Shown piece by piece: positions 29,873 to 38,763 of a DNA stretch of 64,000 nt (position 1 is its first letter; every line of letters starts with the position of its first letter). The position numbers were made by a program, and so were the translations under genes. This stretch comes from Brochothrix thermosphacta DSM 20171 = FSL F6-1036 (GTDB lineage Bacteria > Bacillota > Bacilli > Lactobacillales > Listeriaceae), in the NCBI RefSeq assembly GCF_036884295.1, contig NZ_CP145608.1, forward strand, positions 496,001-560,000, read 5' to 3'. The notes beneath the pieces are model-generated. The model worked only from the letters and a program-made list of their open reading frames with translations, ran no database searches and had not been told where the DNA came from.

Positions 29873-31345
29873 TTAGTTGTTAGTTCTTTCTAAATGATAG
29901 AATGAAGCCGTTTTTATGTTTTTTAGATGAAGGTATGTTTGATCTGTATCAGGGAAGAAACGACCAGTCAGTGTTCGCTCACCTTGATTGATGTATATTT
30001 CAATGACCGAAGTATCTGCGAAAATATTGACTGTGATGTTTTTTTCTTTAGAAACTTCAGCGGTACGAACATGACCAAATGCTTCTGCAAAAGGAATGCC
30101 AACATTACTTCTATCAAGGGTAATTTTACCATGATTCGCATCGATTGTAAGCAGTAAGCCACGACTATTTTTTTCATTAGCAAACAGAGTGAGTGTACTT
30201 ACTTCGCCAGCAGGCACTTCAACTGCTAATTCGTAAGCAGTGCTTTTTATGTTAGTGGTACCAGCTGTTAATTTAGTTTGTTTCTGACGCAGGTTAAGTG
30301 TTTCTGAAACAGGATATTGGAATAATTCCCCGTTTTTTAGCGTCAGCTCTTTAACTAAACTTAAACAATTTGACCATCCTTCTGTGTCGGTAGGATAAGT
30401 TATATCGGGTAAACCAATCCAACTTACTGCAAGCGCACGTCCATCGGGTGCATTAAAAGCTTGTGTAGCATAGACATCAAAGCCCTCATCTAAGTTAGCC
30501 AATGACGACGGATTGATTAATTCATTGTTTGCAATATCAAACTCATCTGCGACAACATACATGTTGGGGAAAACATTATCATACTCTTTGATGTTTTTAT
30601 CTAAACCTTGAGGGCAAAATAAAAGGAGAGGTTTGTTATCGATAAATACTAGGTTGGGACATTCCACCATATAACCTAAAGGCTTTGTAGTAAAAGTTAA
30701 TTCACCAAGCTGTTTGAAATTTTTAACATCTTTGTCTGCCGAAAAATAAGTAAGGATTTTCCCTTCTCCTTCTAAATTTTTGGCTCCAATAACCATGGCA
30801 AATCCATTGTTGTAAGGAAATATCATCGGATCGCGAAAATCATCTGTATAGTGAGGATTTTCGGGGAATAGTGGCTGAGAAATTTTTGTAACAGTCCCAT
30901 TGGTGTCCATCCAAGCACCGTTTTGATACGCATGACGTGTCCAATCTTTATCACGTACATTTCCTGTGTAAAATAGAAACAGCTGGTCATCAATTGGTAA
31001 AGCCGAACCTGAGTAAACACCGTGTGAGTCGAAGGGTGTATCTGGTTTTAAAGCGAGACCTTCGTATTCCCAATGAACTAAATCAGTCGAAGTAAGATGT
31101 GCCCAACTCTTTAAACCATGTGCACCGCCGAATGGGAAAGATTGATAAAATAATTGCCATTTCCCATTGAAATAGGAAAAGCCATTGGGGTCGTTCAATA
31201 AACCCGTTTCAGGCTGTATATGATATGCAAGTCGCCATTTAGATTGAGCAACTGTCTTTTTTAAATTTTCTTTATATGTAGCATTCCATTTTTCATACGG
31301 GAGATAACGAAGTTCGCTTGTCCATTCAGTGATTATCTTTTCCAT
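29873..31345 (-). CDS. scrB: Sucrose-6-phosphate hydrolase (beta-fructofuranosidase), GH32
   Basis: A 490-residue cytoplasmic enzyme that splits sucrose-6-phosphate to glucose-6-phosphate and fructose. GH32 motifs are complete: NDPNG with nucleophile Asp52, RDP at 171-173 and ECPN with acid/base Glu228. The start was set at ATG 31345 because AAAGGAG lies six bases upstream; an in-frame start 12 codons earlier lacks a site. There is no signal peptide. It is divergent from the EIIBC gene and followed by its likely repressor. Also known as sacA. Confidence 0.93.
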   Translation of the reverse strand: MEKIITEWTSELRYLPYEKWNATYKENLKKTVAQSKWRLAYHIQPETGLLNDPNGFSYFNGKWQLFYQSFPFGGAHGLKSWAHLTSTDLVHWEYEGLALKPDTPFDSHGVYSGSALPIDDQLFLFYTGNVRDKDWTRHAYQNGAWMDTNGTVTKISQPLFPENPHYTDDFRDPMIFPYNNGFAMVIGAKNLEGEGKILTYFSADKDVKNFKQLGELTFTTKPLGYMVECPNLVFIDNKPLLLFCPQGLDKNIKEYDNVFPNMYVVADEFDIANNELINPSSLANLDEGFDVYATQAFNAPDGRALAVSWIGLPDITYPTDTEGWSNCLSLVKELTLKNGELFQYPVSETLNLRQKQTKLTAGTTNIKSTAYELAVEVPAGEVSTLTLFANEKNSRGLLLTIDANHGKITLDRSNVGIPFAEAFGHVRTAEVSKEKNITVNIFADTSVIEIYINQGERTLTGRFFPDTDQTYLHLKNIKTASFYHLERTNN

Positions 31346-31444
31346 AAGAGCTCCTTTAAGGTCATTTATGTAAACGACCAATTATTATTTCAGGATGTAA
31401 TATCCTGCTATATTCATAAGTTTTTTTATAATACCTTCAATGAA

Positions 31445-31473
31445 ATGATAACGCTTTATTCACTTAATGTCAA
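31445..31473 (-). promoter_or_regulatory. scrB promoter with cre-like site
   Basis: On the minus strand TTGACA (31468-31473), 17-bp spacer and TATCAT (31445-31450). The sequence over the -10 (AAAGCGTTATCA core, 31446-31459) matches cre at 12 of 14 positions. Confidence 0.72.
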
Positions 31474-31548
31474 TCGTATGACATACCTGCAATCTATATT
31501 GATATTAGCTTTTTTATAATTAAATATTAATTATTTAAAAATTATGAT

Positions 31549-31605
31549 AAACGGTTGACATAAAATGAAAACGGTTGTATTATTCAAGTTATAAAAGCGT
31601 TTTCA
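31549..31605 (+). promoter_or_regulatory. Sucrose EIIBC promoter, ACGGTT repeats and cre-like site
   Basis: TTGACA (31555-31560), 17-bp spacer and TATTAT (31578-31583). AAACGGTTG occurs at 31549-31557 and 31569-31577, exactly two helical turns apart, one overlapping the -35 and one in the spacer; they are likely LacI-type repressor half-operators. TAAAAGCGTTTTCA (31592-31605) matches cre at 13 of 14 positions and lies just after the start region. Confidence 0.72.
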
Positions 31606-31646
31606 AAAAGGGAATCTAATAAATAAGTGAAAAGGGGAGATACATA

Positions 31647-33092
31647 ATGAAGCATAAAGAAGTAGCCCAACGAATAGCCCAAGCGATTGGAAAAGATAAT
31701 CTATTAGGAGCCGCACATTGCGCCACACGATTACGTTTAGTCATCAAAGATACTTCTAAAATTGATCAAGTGGCACTGGATGAGGATGTTGATTTAAAAG
31801 GGACGTTTGAAGCAAACGGTCAATATCAAATTATCGTGGGTCCTGGTGATGTTAATGATGTTTATGCTGAACTTGTTAAAATTACAGGTGTTGGTGAAGC
31901 AGATAAAGATGAATTGAAAAAAATGACAACTCAAGGTAAAAAAGAGAACCCGATTATGGCATTGATTAAAGTCTTATCAGATATATTTGTGCCGCTCATT
32001 CCTGCATTGGTTGCGGGTGGTCTCTTAATGGCCTTGAATAATGTTTTAACAGGCGTCGGTTTATTTGGTCCCAAATCAGTTGTGGAGATGTTCCCTGGCA
32101 TTAAAGGCGCAGCAGAAATTATCAACATGATGGCATCGGCACCTTTTGCTTTTTTACCTATTTTAATTGGTATATCAGCTACAAAACGTTTTGGAGGAAA
32201 CCCTTATCTTGGAGCAGCAGCTGGTATGATGATGGTGATGCCTTCGCTCGTTAATGGTTATGGCGTAGCTGAAGCTGTTGCAACAGGAACAATGCCACAT
32301 TGGGATCTCTTTGGTCTTCAAGTTGCACAAGCTGGTTATCAAGGACAGGTTTTACCAGTCATCGCTGTTGCTTGGATTCTAGCGACATTGGAAAAATTCT
32401 TCCATAAAAAATTAGCCAATGCGATTGATTTTACTTTTACACCGATGTTAGCAATTATTATCACTGGTTTCTTAACATTTATTGTGGTTGGGCCAGTCTT
32501 GCGAGTTGTATCTGATGCCGTTACTGATGGTATCGTATGGTTATATGCAACAACAGGAGGGATTGGTTCAGGAATCTTCGGTTTCTTCTATTCTGCGATT
32601 GTTTTAACAGGTCTACATCAAAGTTTTCCAGCCATTGAGACAACTCTACTAGCCGATATGGCAAAAACAGGCGGTTCATTTATTTTTCCAATCGCAGCAA
32701 TGGCGAATGTCGCGCAGGGGGCAGCAACGTTTGCAATCTTCTTTATTACAAAGAATAAAAAGCAAAAAGCATTGGCTTCATCTGCAGGCTTTTCAGCAAT
32801 GTTAGGTATAACTGAACCAGCAATGTTTGGGGTTAATCTTAAATTAAAATTCCCCTTCTTTATTGGTTTAATCGCAGCAGGGATAGCTTCAGCAGTGATT
32901 GGTTTCTTACACGTTTTAGCAGTTTCAATGGGGCCAGCGGGTGTCATTGGCTTTATCGCAATTAAGCCATCTTCAATCCCTGCTTTTATGTTAGGGATAG
33001 CGATTAGTTTTATAATCGCATTTACTACAACATATTTTTATGGACGAAAAAAAATGGTTGAAGAAAACATTACAAGTGCTGAAGAAGCATAA
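31647..33092 (+). CDS. scrA: PTS sucrose-specific EIIBC component
   Basis: A 481-residue phosphotransferase permease. EIIB carries Cys25 in [17 protein letters not shown] follows with about ten membrane segments and the [10 protein letters not shown] and [13 protein letters not shown] motifs found in sucrose/trehalose-type enzymes. No EIIA domain. Sucrose is assigned because GH32, ROK fructokinase and a LacI regulator surround it. The trailing 74-base gap to the next gene lacks a terminator, so scrA, the GH13 gene and the kinase are likely one unit. Confidence 0.88.
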   Translation: MKHKEVAQRIAQAIGKDNLLGAAHCATRLRLVIKDTSKIDQVALDEDVDLKGTFEANGQYQIIVGPGDVNDVYAELVKITGVGEADKDELKKMTTQGKKENPIMALIKVLSDIFVPLIPALVAGGLLMALNNVLTGVGLFGPKSVVEMFPGIKGAAEIINMMASAPFAFLPILIGISATKRFGGNPYLGAAAGMMMVMPSLVNGYGVAEAVATGTMPHWDLFGLQVAQAGYQGQVLPVIAVAWILATLEKFFHKKLANAIDFTFTPMLAIIITGFLTFIVVGPVLRVVSDAVTDGIVWLYATTGGIGSGIFGFFYSAIVLTGLHQSFPAIETTLLADMAKTGGSFIFPIAAMANVAQGAATFAIFFITKNKKQKALASSAGFSAMLGITEPAMFGVNLKLKFPFFIGLIAAGIASAVIGFLHVLAVSMGPAGVIGFIAIKPSSIPAFMLGIAISFIIAFTTTYFYGRKKMVEENITSAEEA

Positions 33093-33165
33093 AGAAAAAT
33101 ACTCAAATTGATAAAAGTAGTATATTAGATTATTTATCATATAGTAAAGTTAAGGAGTGGTGATA

Positions 33166-34848
33166 ATGACGGACAAATGGTGGAAAGATGCTGTAATTTA
33201 TCAAATATATCCAAAGAGCTTCAATGACACGAATGGCGATGGTATTGGTGATATTGCGGGCATCAAAGAAAAATTGCCTTATTTGCAGAATTTAGGAATC
33301 GACGCTATTTGGATAAGTCCAATGTATTTATCGCCACAAGTAGACAATGGTTACGATATTACTGACTATCGTTTGATTGATCCGATGTTTGGTACGAATG
33401 AAGAGATGTATGAATTGATTGAGTTAGCGCATGAAAAAGGTATGAGAGTTATTATGGATTTTGTTGGCAATCACACGTCAGATAAATGTCTGTGGTTTGA
33501 AGAAAGCCGTAAAAGCAAAGATAATTTTTTTAGTGATTTTTATATTTGGAAAGATGCTAAAGAAGATAGCAGTGCACCAAATAATTGGGGCAGTTCATTT
33601 GGTGGGTCAGCATGGACTTGGGATGAAACGCGTCAACAATATTACCTTCATTACTACGCAGCAGAGCAACCAGATTTAAATTGGGAAAATGAAACTGTTC
33701 GTTCCTATATTTATGACATGCTACGTTTTTGGAAAGGTAAAGGTGTTGATGGTTGGAGAATGGATGTCATCACATCTATTTCTAAAAATCAAGATTTTCC
33801 TGATAATGATAGGCCACTTACAACAAAAAATCAGCAAAATGGACCTCGTATGCATGAATTTATCCATGAAATGAATCAAGAGGTATTAACACCTTTTGAA
33901 ATGATGACTGTCGGTGAAAGTCCAGCAGCCAAATCACATGATGCGCATTTATTAGTAGCACCAGAGCGTCAAGAACTTGATATGATTTTTACTTTTGAAC
34001 ATATGCATGTTGATCGTGTGCCAAATGATATAAATGGTCGTTGGGCGCATCAAGCATTAGATTTGATCATGTTAAAACGTGTGTTGAGCAGTTGGCAAGA
34101 AGAGTTACGAAATAAAGGGTGGAATGCTTTGTATTTTGAAAATCATGACCGTGCACGTGTTATTTCACGTTGGGGTAATGATAAAGAATACCGCTACGAA
34201 TGCGCCACAGCCTTTGCCACTGTTTTGCATGGTTTACAAGGAACGCCTTATATTTATCAAGGAGAAGAAATTGGTATGACAAATCCTGAATTTTCATTGG
34301 AAGAGTATCAGGATATCGAGTTAGTTGGTAATTATCGTCAATTTGTTAAAGAACGACAAACAATGACGCATGCTGAATTTTTAAAAGCTGTCCATAAACT
34401 CTCACGAGATAACGCTCGGACGCCAATGCAATGGGATAACTCAAAAAATGCGGGTTTTACGACTGCTACTCCATGGTTTAAAGTTAATCCAAACTATAAG
34501 ACGATTAATGTAGACCAAGATTTAAAACAAAAAAAATCTATATTTAACTATTATAAAGCTTTAATCACATTACGACATGATTACTCTATCTTAAAAAATG
34601 GTACTTATGAGCTCTTACTACCTTCGCATAAAGAATTATTTATCTATAAACGTGTCGAAGGTGAACGTGCATGGTTGATTGTCGTTAATATGAGTGAAAC
34701 GATACAATCAATCGCTCAGGTTACTGATTTTATCACAGAAAAACACACGTTTATTTTAGTGAATTACCAAAATCGTAAAGCGCTCGACGGTGATATCCAA
34801 CCGTATGAAGCTATTATTATTGAACAATGGGAGAAAAAATATGAGTGA
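33166..34848 (+). CDS. Alpha-glucosidase GH13 subfamily 31, probable oligo-1,6-glucosidase
   Basis: A 560-residue cytoplasmic GH13 enzyme: IYQIYPKSFNDTNGDGIGD at the start, NHTSD at 102-106, GWRMDVIT with nucleophile Asp200, Glu251 in TVGESP, and NHD with Asp327. Val201 after the nucleophile is the residue associated with alpha-1,6 specificity in Bacillus oligo-1,6-glucosidase. Isomaltose, isomaltulose or panose are therefore likelier substrates than maltose. ATG 33166 has AAGGAG eight bases upstream; a GTG three codons earlier is less likely. Trehalose-6-phosphate hydrolase is a related alternative. It overlaps the kinase gene by eight bases. Confidence 0.82.
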   Translation: MTDKWWKDAVIYQIYPKSFNDTNGDGIGDIAGIKEKLPYLQNLGIDAIWISPMYLSPQVDNGYDITDYRLIDPMFGTNEEMYELIELAHEKGMRVIMDFVGNHTSDKCLWFEESRKSKDNFFSDFYIWKDAKEDSSAPNNWGSSFGGSAWTWDETRQQYYLHYYAAEQPDLNWENETVRSYIYDMLRFWKGKGVDGWRMDVITSISKNQDFPDNDRPLTTKNQQNGPRMHEFIHEMNQEVLTPFEMMTVGESPAAKSHDAHLLVAPERQELDMIFTFEHMHVDRVPNDINGRWAHQALDLIMLKRVLSSWQEELRNKGWNALYFENHDRARVISRWGNDKEYRYECATAFATVLHGLQGTPYIYQGEEIGMTNPEFSLEEYQDIELVGNYRQFVKERQTMTHAEFLKAVHKLSRDNARTPMQWDNSKNAGFTTATPWFKVNPNYKTINVDQDLKQKKSIFNYYKALITLRHDYSILKNGTYELLLPSHKELFIYKRVEGERAWLIVVNMSETIQSIAQVTDFITEKHTFILVNYQNRKALDGDIQPYEAIIIEQWEKKYE

Positions 34849-35722
34849 AAAACTATTAGGTAGTATTGAAGCTGGTGGTACAAAATTTGTGTGTGCGGTG
34901 GGTAATTTTGAATATGAAGTAGTTGAGACTGTTCAATTTCCAACCACAACACCAATGGAAACATTACAAAAAGCAATTGATTTTTTTCGGAAATTTGATG
35001 TGGCCGCAATTGGAATTGGCTCTTTTGGTCCAATCGATATCCATGTTCATTCAGCAACATTTGGGCATGTGTTATCAACACCAAAGAAGGGTTGGGCAGA
35101 TTTTGATTTTGTTGGAACATTAAAAAAAACAATTGATGTGCCTACTGTTTTCACAACAGATGTGAATTCATCTGCTTATGGTGAGTATATTAAAGGTGCA
35201 GCACGTGAAGCGGATTCAGTGCTATACTTTACAATTGGAACGGGTATTGGTGGTGGTGCAATTCAATCAGGTGAATTTATTGGTGGAATTAACCATGCTG
35301 AAATGGGTCACGCGCTTGTCAAAAGGCATCCAAGAGATAGTGGTTTTAAAGGTGTTTGCCCTTTCCATGGTGATTGTTTAGAGGGAATGGCAGCAGGTCC
35401 ATCAATCGAGGCTAGAACAGGGATTAAAGGTGAAAAAATTCCAATTGAAGACGATGTATGGGATACACAAGCCTATTATATTGCACAAGCAGCTTATTCG
35501 GCGACATTGACATTAGCCCCTGAAAAAATTATTTTTGGTGGAGGTGTTATGAGTAGACCCCATATGATTGAGTTGGTTAGAAAAAATTTCGTAATGATTA
35601 ATAATCATTATGTAAAAACGCCACCTATTGAAGAGTATCTTATTACAACGGGTATTAGAGATAATGGTGCGGCAACGTTAGGTAATTTTGCATTAGCATT
35701 AAAAGAGTTCATTAAAAATTAA
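34841..35722 (+). CDS. scrK: Fructokinase, ROK family
   Basis: A 293-residue sugar kinase that phosphorylates the fructose released from sucrose-6-phosphate. The ATP site IEAGGTKF is at 7-14, GTGIGGG near 130, and the ROK zinc site HAEMGH...CPFHGDCLEG near 155-180. The ATG 34841 has GGGAG eight bases upstream and overlaps the previous stop by eight bases; longer in-frame starts lie inside the GH13 gene. Assignment to fructose is by locus context and close match of layout to ScrK-type ROK kinases. Confidence 0.9.
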   Translation: MSEKLLGSIEAGGTKFVCAVGNFEYEVVETVQFPTTTPMETLQKAIDFFRKFDVAAIGIGSFGPIDIHVHSATFGHVLSTPKKGWADFDFVGTLKKTIDVPTVFTTDVNSSAYGEYIKGAAREADSVLYFTIGTGIGGGAIQSGEFIGGINHAEMGHALVKRHPRDSGFKGVCPFHGDCLEGMAAGPSIEARTGIKGEKIPIEDDVWDTQAYYIAQAAYSATLTLAPEKIIFGGGVMSRPHMIELVRKNFVMINNHYVKTPPIEEYLITTGIRDNGAATLGNFALALKEFIKN

Positions 35723-35738
35723 CCATAAACAATATAAG

Positions 35739-35777
35739 AAGCTAGAGACGTTTATTGACAACGTTTCTAGCTTTTTT
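35739..35777 (+). terminator. Rho-independent terminator of the sucrose operon
   Basis: AAGCTAGAGACGTT/AACGTTTCTAGCTT stem, seven-base loop, T-run. Confidence 0.92.
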
Positions 35778-36268
35778 GAATGGATAAATAATAAATCTAT
35801 CGATAGTAGTCTGTTACACATAATTTGTTTCAATTCAATTTTATTTAGAAGTAGTGCACTTCGCTTTTCAGTTTGGACTTTTTTCGATAAGGCTAAAAAT
35901 CAAGTGAATGAATAGAGGGTTTGGAAAAGTATTTAAAATAGAGGTTCGTTTTATACAAAAAGGTATTATGAAAATAATTTTATATTTAAATTTTTTATTG
36001 ATATAAAAATATATTTTCGAATTAACTAGTTAAAAATAGATTTATTAATATAGGTAATATTACTTATATTAATCCAAAGTATCAACACAATTGCGTGTGG
36101 TCTATACAGACTACTGTTTGTTTAATTAAAGGGTATATATACCTTTACTTTCGTAGTGTAAAAACATTAGCATTTAACAGAAAATTCTGTTTAATGATGT
36201 TATACTAACTTTAGTTGCTGATAAATACACCTATTTTTAGCAATTAATACGGTATTGGGGGAATTAAT
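35778..36268. promoter_or_regulatory. AT-rich control region before the Asp-Ala repeat surface protein
   Basis: About 490 bases with no credible gene. It holds a near-perfect 28-bp palindrome (36045-36072, arms of 14 differing at one position), TTAACTAGTTAA (36022-36033), an inverted repeat AACAGAA/TTCTGTT (36176-36191) and an extended -10 TGT-TATACT (36198-36206) 15 bases after it. The inverted repeat overlaps where the -35 should be, so a regulator could act there. The 5' part, 35778-36000, shows nothing else recognisable. Confidence 0.5.
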
Positions 36269-38677
36269 TTGAAAAAAGCGAAGCAATTTGATTTCAAGAA
36301 AAGATTAGAGACCAAACGTAAGATTAAACTTAAGCATGTTGCAACTGCACTGCTTTCATTAGGACTAATTACATATCCACTAACTATTGAATTTGGTGAA
36401 AAGTTATCATTCGATTATCATTCAGTAGATGCAGCTTCATTAGCAGAAGTTAACCTACTATCAAATACAACAGTTACTTCAAGTGCTGTTGCGGGACAAG
36501 AAAATACATATAACCTTTCAATGCAAGGTACAGCGTTAGCAAATCTGGAAGTATTGGGGCCAGATCGCGTTGCATTGTTTAAAGTTAATTTAGAAGATAT
36601 ACCAGAACAATTAAGAGACCAAGTTGAAATCACAGCCGATGGTGCTCATGTTCGCGTTGAATTATTACCAGTTACAATGCAAGATTTACCTGTTTTATCA
36701 GGTGTAATCGGTGGACTTACTGGCACAATTACATCGACAGTAGCAACTGTTACAAAGACAGTTGATGCCTTATTGGATAACGCGTTACTTAGTCCTTTTG
36801 TGCAAGTTAAAGGTGTAGACGAATTATCTGGAGCATTGGCAGCTTTGAATAATATCGATTCTGCATTGAGTCAATTACTTGCTTACGATGCAGATGTTCC
36901 AGTAACAGTAGGTCCTAATGGCGAATTAATTGTCGATTTTACTGATGGTATTGGTCAGCATTTAGAAGGTGCAATTAATGATGTTGTTATCCAAACATTA
37001 CAAAACGTAGTAACGGCACTTAATGGTATCGAGCTGAAGTTACTTCCTGGAGCAGAAAATGTACCGCTTCTTGGTTCGTTGGTTAGAACATTAAATGCAA
37101 CTATTAATACGACATTGGGTGTTGTAACGACGACTGCAGGTGAAGTTACAAACGTAATTAATCGAATTGCTAACGGTGGCATTGATTTAGCAACTGATTT
37201 AGCAAGTGCGCAAGTTTTAGGCGCAGTGAAGATTGATGTTAATAATGTCAAAATAAAAACACCAGAAGCACCAACGAACTCTGGGCTGGGTGGAACCTAT
37301 CCAGTTTCAGTGTCAGGTGCTGCGGTTGGAACAAAAGTTATTGATCTTCAATTACTTGCTTCATTGGAAGATGCAACTTCTGTTGACATAGTTATCCAAC
37401 CAGCAATCGATGAAGGTGATGCGGATGCTGATGCCGATGCCGATGCCGATGCCGATGCTGATGCCGATGCCGATGCGGATGCCGATGCTGATGCCGATGC
37501 TGATGCCGATGCTGATGCGGATGCGGATGCCGATGCTGATGCGGATGCGGATGCCGATGCTGATGCGGATGCCGATGCTGATGCGGATGCCGATGCTGAT
37601 GCGGATGCTGATGCGGATGCCGATGCAGATGCCGATGCAGATGCCGATGCTGATGCCGATGCGGATGCTGATGCTGATGCCGATGCGGATGCGGATGCGG
37701 ATGCCGATGCCGACGCTGATGCTGATGCTGATGCCGATGCTGATGCTGATGCTGATGCTGATGCTGATGCCGATGCCGATGCGGATGCCGATGCTGATGC
37801 TGATGCGGATGCTGATGCCGATGCTGATGCGGATGCTGATGCCGATGCTGATGCTGATGCGGATGCGGATGCTGATGCTGATGCCGATGCCGATGCTGAT
37901 GCCGATGCGGATGCTGATGCTGATGCCGATGCCGATGCCGATGCGGATGCTGATGCGGATGCTGATGCCGATGCGGATGCCGATGCTGATGCTGATGCGG
38001 ATGCTGATGCGGATGCCGATGCGGATGCCGATGCGGATGCCGATGCGGATGCAGATGCCGATGCTGATGCTGATGCGGATGCCGATGCCGATGCGGATGC
38101 CGATGCGGATGCAGATGCCGATGCTGATGCTGATGCCGATGCTGATGCAGATGCCGATGCAGATGCCGATGCGGATGCTGATGCGGATGCAGATGCTGAT
38201 GCTGACGCCGATGCGGATGCGGATGCTGATGCGGATGCCGATGCGGATGCCGATGCGGATGCCGATGCGGATGCCGATGCGGATGCTGATGCGGATGCCG
38301 ATGCTGACGCCGATGCCGATGCTGATGCCGATGCGGATGCGGATGCGGATGCGGATGCTGATGCCGATGCCGATGCCGACGGTAACGGTTCTGGTGTAAT
38401 TGATTTAGGTCTGGGTGGTTCTGATGGTTCAAATGGGCCTGGTGGAACAAATGGCCTTGGTGGAACAAATGTTGGTACGACAGGTAACAGTACAGGAGGT
38501 ATCAATACTGATAATGGAATCAGTGCAGGTCCTTCAAGTATCACTACAGGACAAGCATTACCAAATACGGCAACAAATACATTCAATAAAGGTCTAGCTG
38601 GAATGGCAGCAGTATTTGCTGGTTTAGCAGGGTTGGTATTTGGTCGACGTAACCGTAACAAAGAGGAAACAAAATAA
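36269..38677 (+). CDS. Wall-anchored surface protein with Asp-Ala repeat stalk and LPNTA sorting signal
   Basis: An 802-residue secreted protein with TTG start after GGGGGA at 8 bases. Residues 1-56 form a long basic-hydrophobic signal peptide ending near VDAA. About 57-383 is a folded, Val/Leu/Ala-rich region of unknown ligand, reminiscent of adhesive domains of Lactobacillales wall proteins. Residues 384-704 are strict alternating Asp-Ala (321 residues, 161 Asp) and should form an extended, very acidic stalk. A Gly/Asn-rich linker follows, then LPNTA (764-768), a hydrophobic segment and RRNRNK tail. The motif has Ala instead of Gly in the last position, as used by class D-type sortases such as Bacillus anthracis SrtC. 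A matching sortase gene lies 1.8 kb downstream. Confidence 0.87.
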   Translation: MKKAKQFDFKKRLETKRKIKLKHVATALLSLGLITYPLTIEFGEKLSFDYHSVDAASLAEVNLLSNTTVTSSAVAGQENTYNLSMQGTALANLEVLGPDRVALFKVNLEDIPEQLRDQVEITADGAHVRVELLPVTMQDLPVLSGVIGGLTGTITSTVATVTKTVDALLDNALLSPFVQVKGVDELSGALAALNNIDSALSQLLAYDADVPVTVGPNGELIVDFTDGIGQHLEGAINDVVIQTLQNVVTALNGIELKLLPGAENVPLLGSLVRTLNATINTTLGVVTTTAGEVTNVINRIANGGIDLATDLASAQVLGAVKIDVNNVKIKTPEAPTNSGLGGTYPVSVSGAAVGTKVIDLQLLASLEDATSVDIVIQPAIDEGDADADADADADADADADADADADADADADADADADADADADADADADADADADADADADADADADADADADADADADADADADADADADADADADADADADADADADADADADADADADADADADADADADADADADADADADADADADADADADADADADADADADADADADADADADADADADADADADADADADADADADADADADADADADADADADADADADADADADADADADADADADADADADADADADADADADADADADADADADADADADADADADADADADADADADADADADADADADADADADADADGNGSGVIDLGLGGSDGSNGPGGTNGLGGTNVGTTGNSTGGINTDNGISAGPSSITTGQALPNTATNTFNKGLAGMAAVFAGLAGLVFGRRNRNKEETK
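37418..38380 (+). repeat. 963-bp hexanucleotide (GAYGCN) array encoding (Asp-Ala)160-Asp
   Basis: Unit of six bases repeated about 160 times. The Asp codon is nearly always GAT and the Ala codon varies among GCG, GCC, GCT and GCA. Higher-order copies are present: the first 36 bases at 38041 recur exactly at 38101, a 60-bp period, with matching flanks. All reading frames of the array are open, which generates spurious His/Arg, Met-rich and Ser/Ala ORFs. Confidence 0.98.
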
Positions 38678-38693
38678 GTAAACATTAAGCCGG

Positions 38694-38726
38694 AGCCTAT
38701 ATTGAGGAATCCATATAGGCTTATAT
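38694..38726 (+). terminator. Weak hairpin after the surface protein gene
   Basis: AGCCTATAT/ATATAGGCT stem with ten-base loop and no good T-run. May only partly stop transcription, leaving read-through into the next gene. Confidence 0.4.
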
Positions 38727-38763
38727 AACAAAACATAAAAATAGTGGGGTAGGGTGATGAGAG

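Noticed and set aside
37418-38380. CRISPR array
   Set aside because: Direct hexanucleotide coding repeat without spacers; no cas genes in the window.
37348-38736. Long reverse-strand and alternate-frame ORFs (Ser-Ala, His-Arg, Met-Arg rich) over the repeat array
   Set aside because: A six-base unit without stops keeps every frame open; composition is an artefact and no ribosome sites were found.
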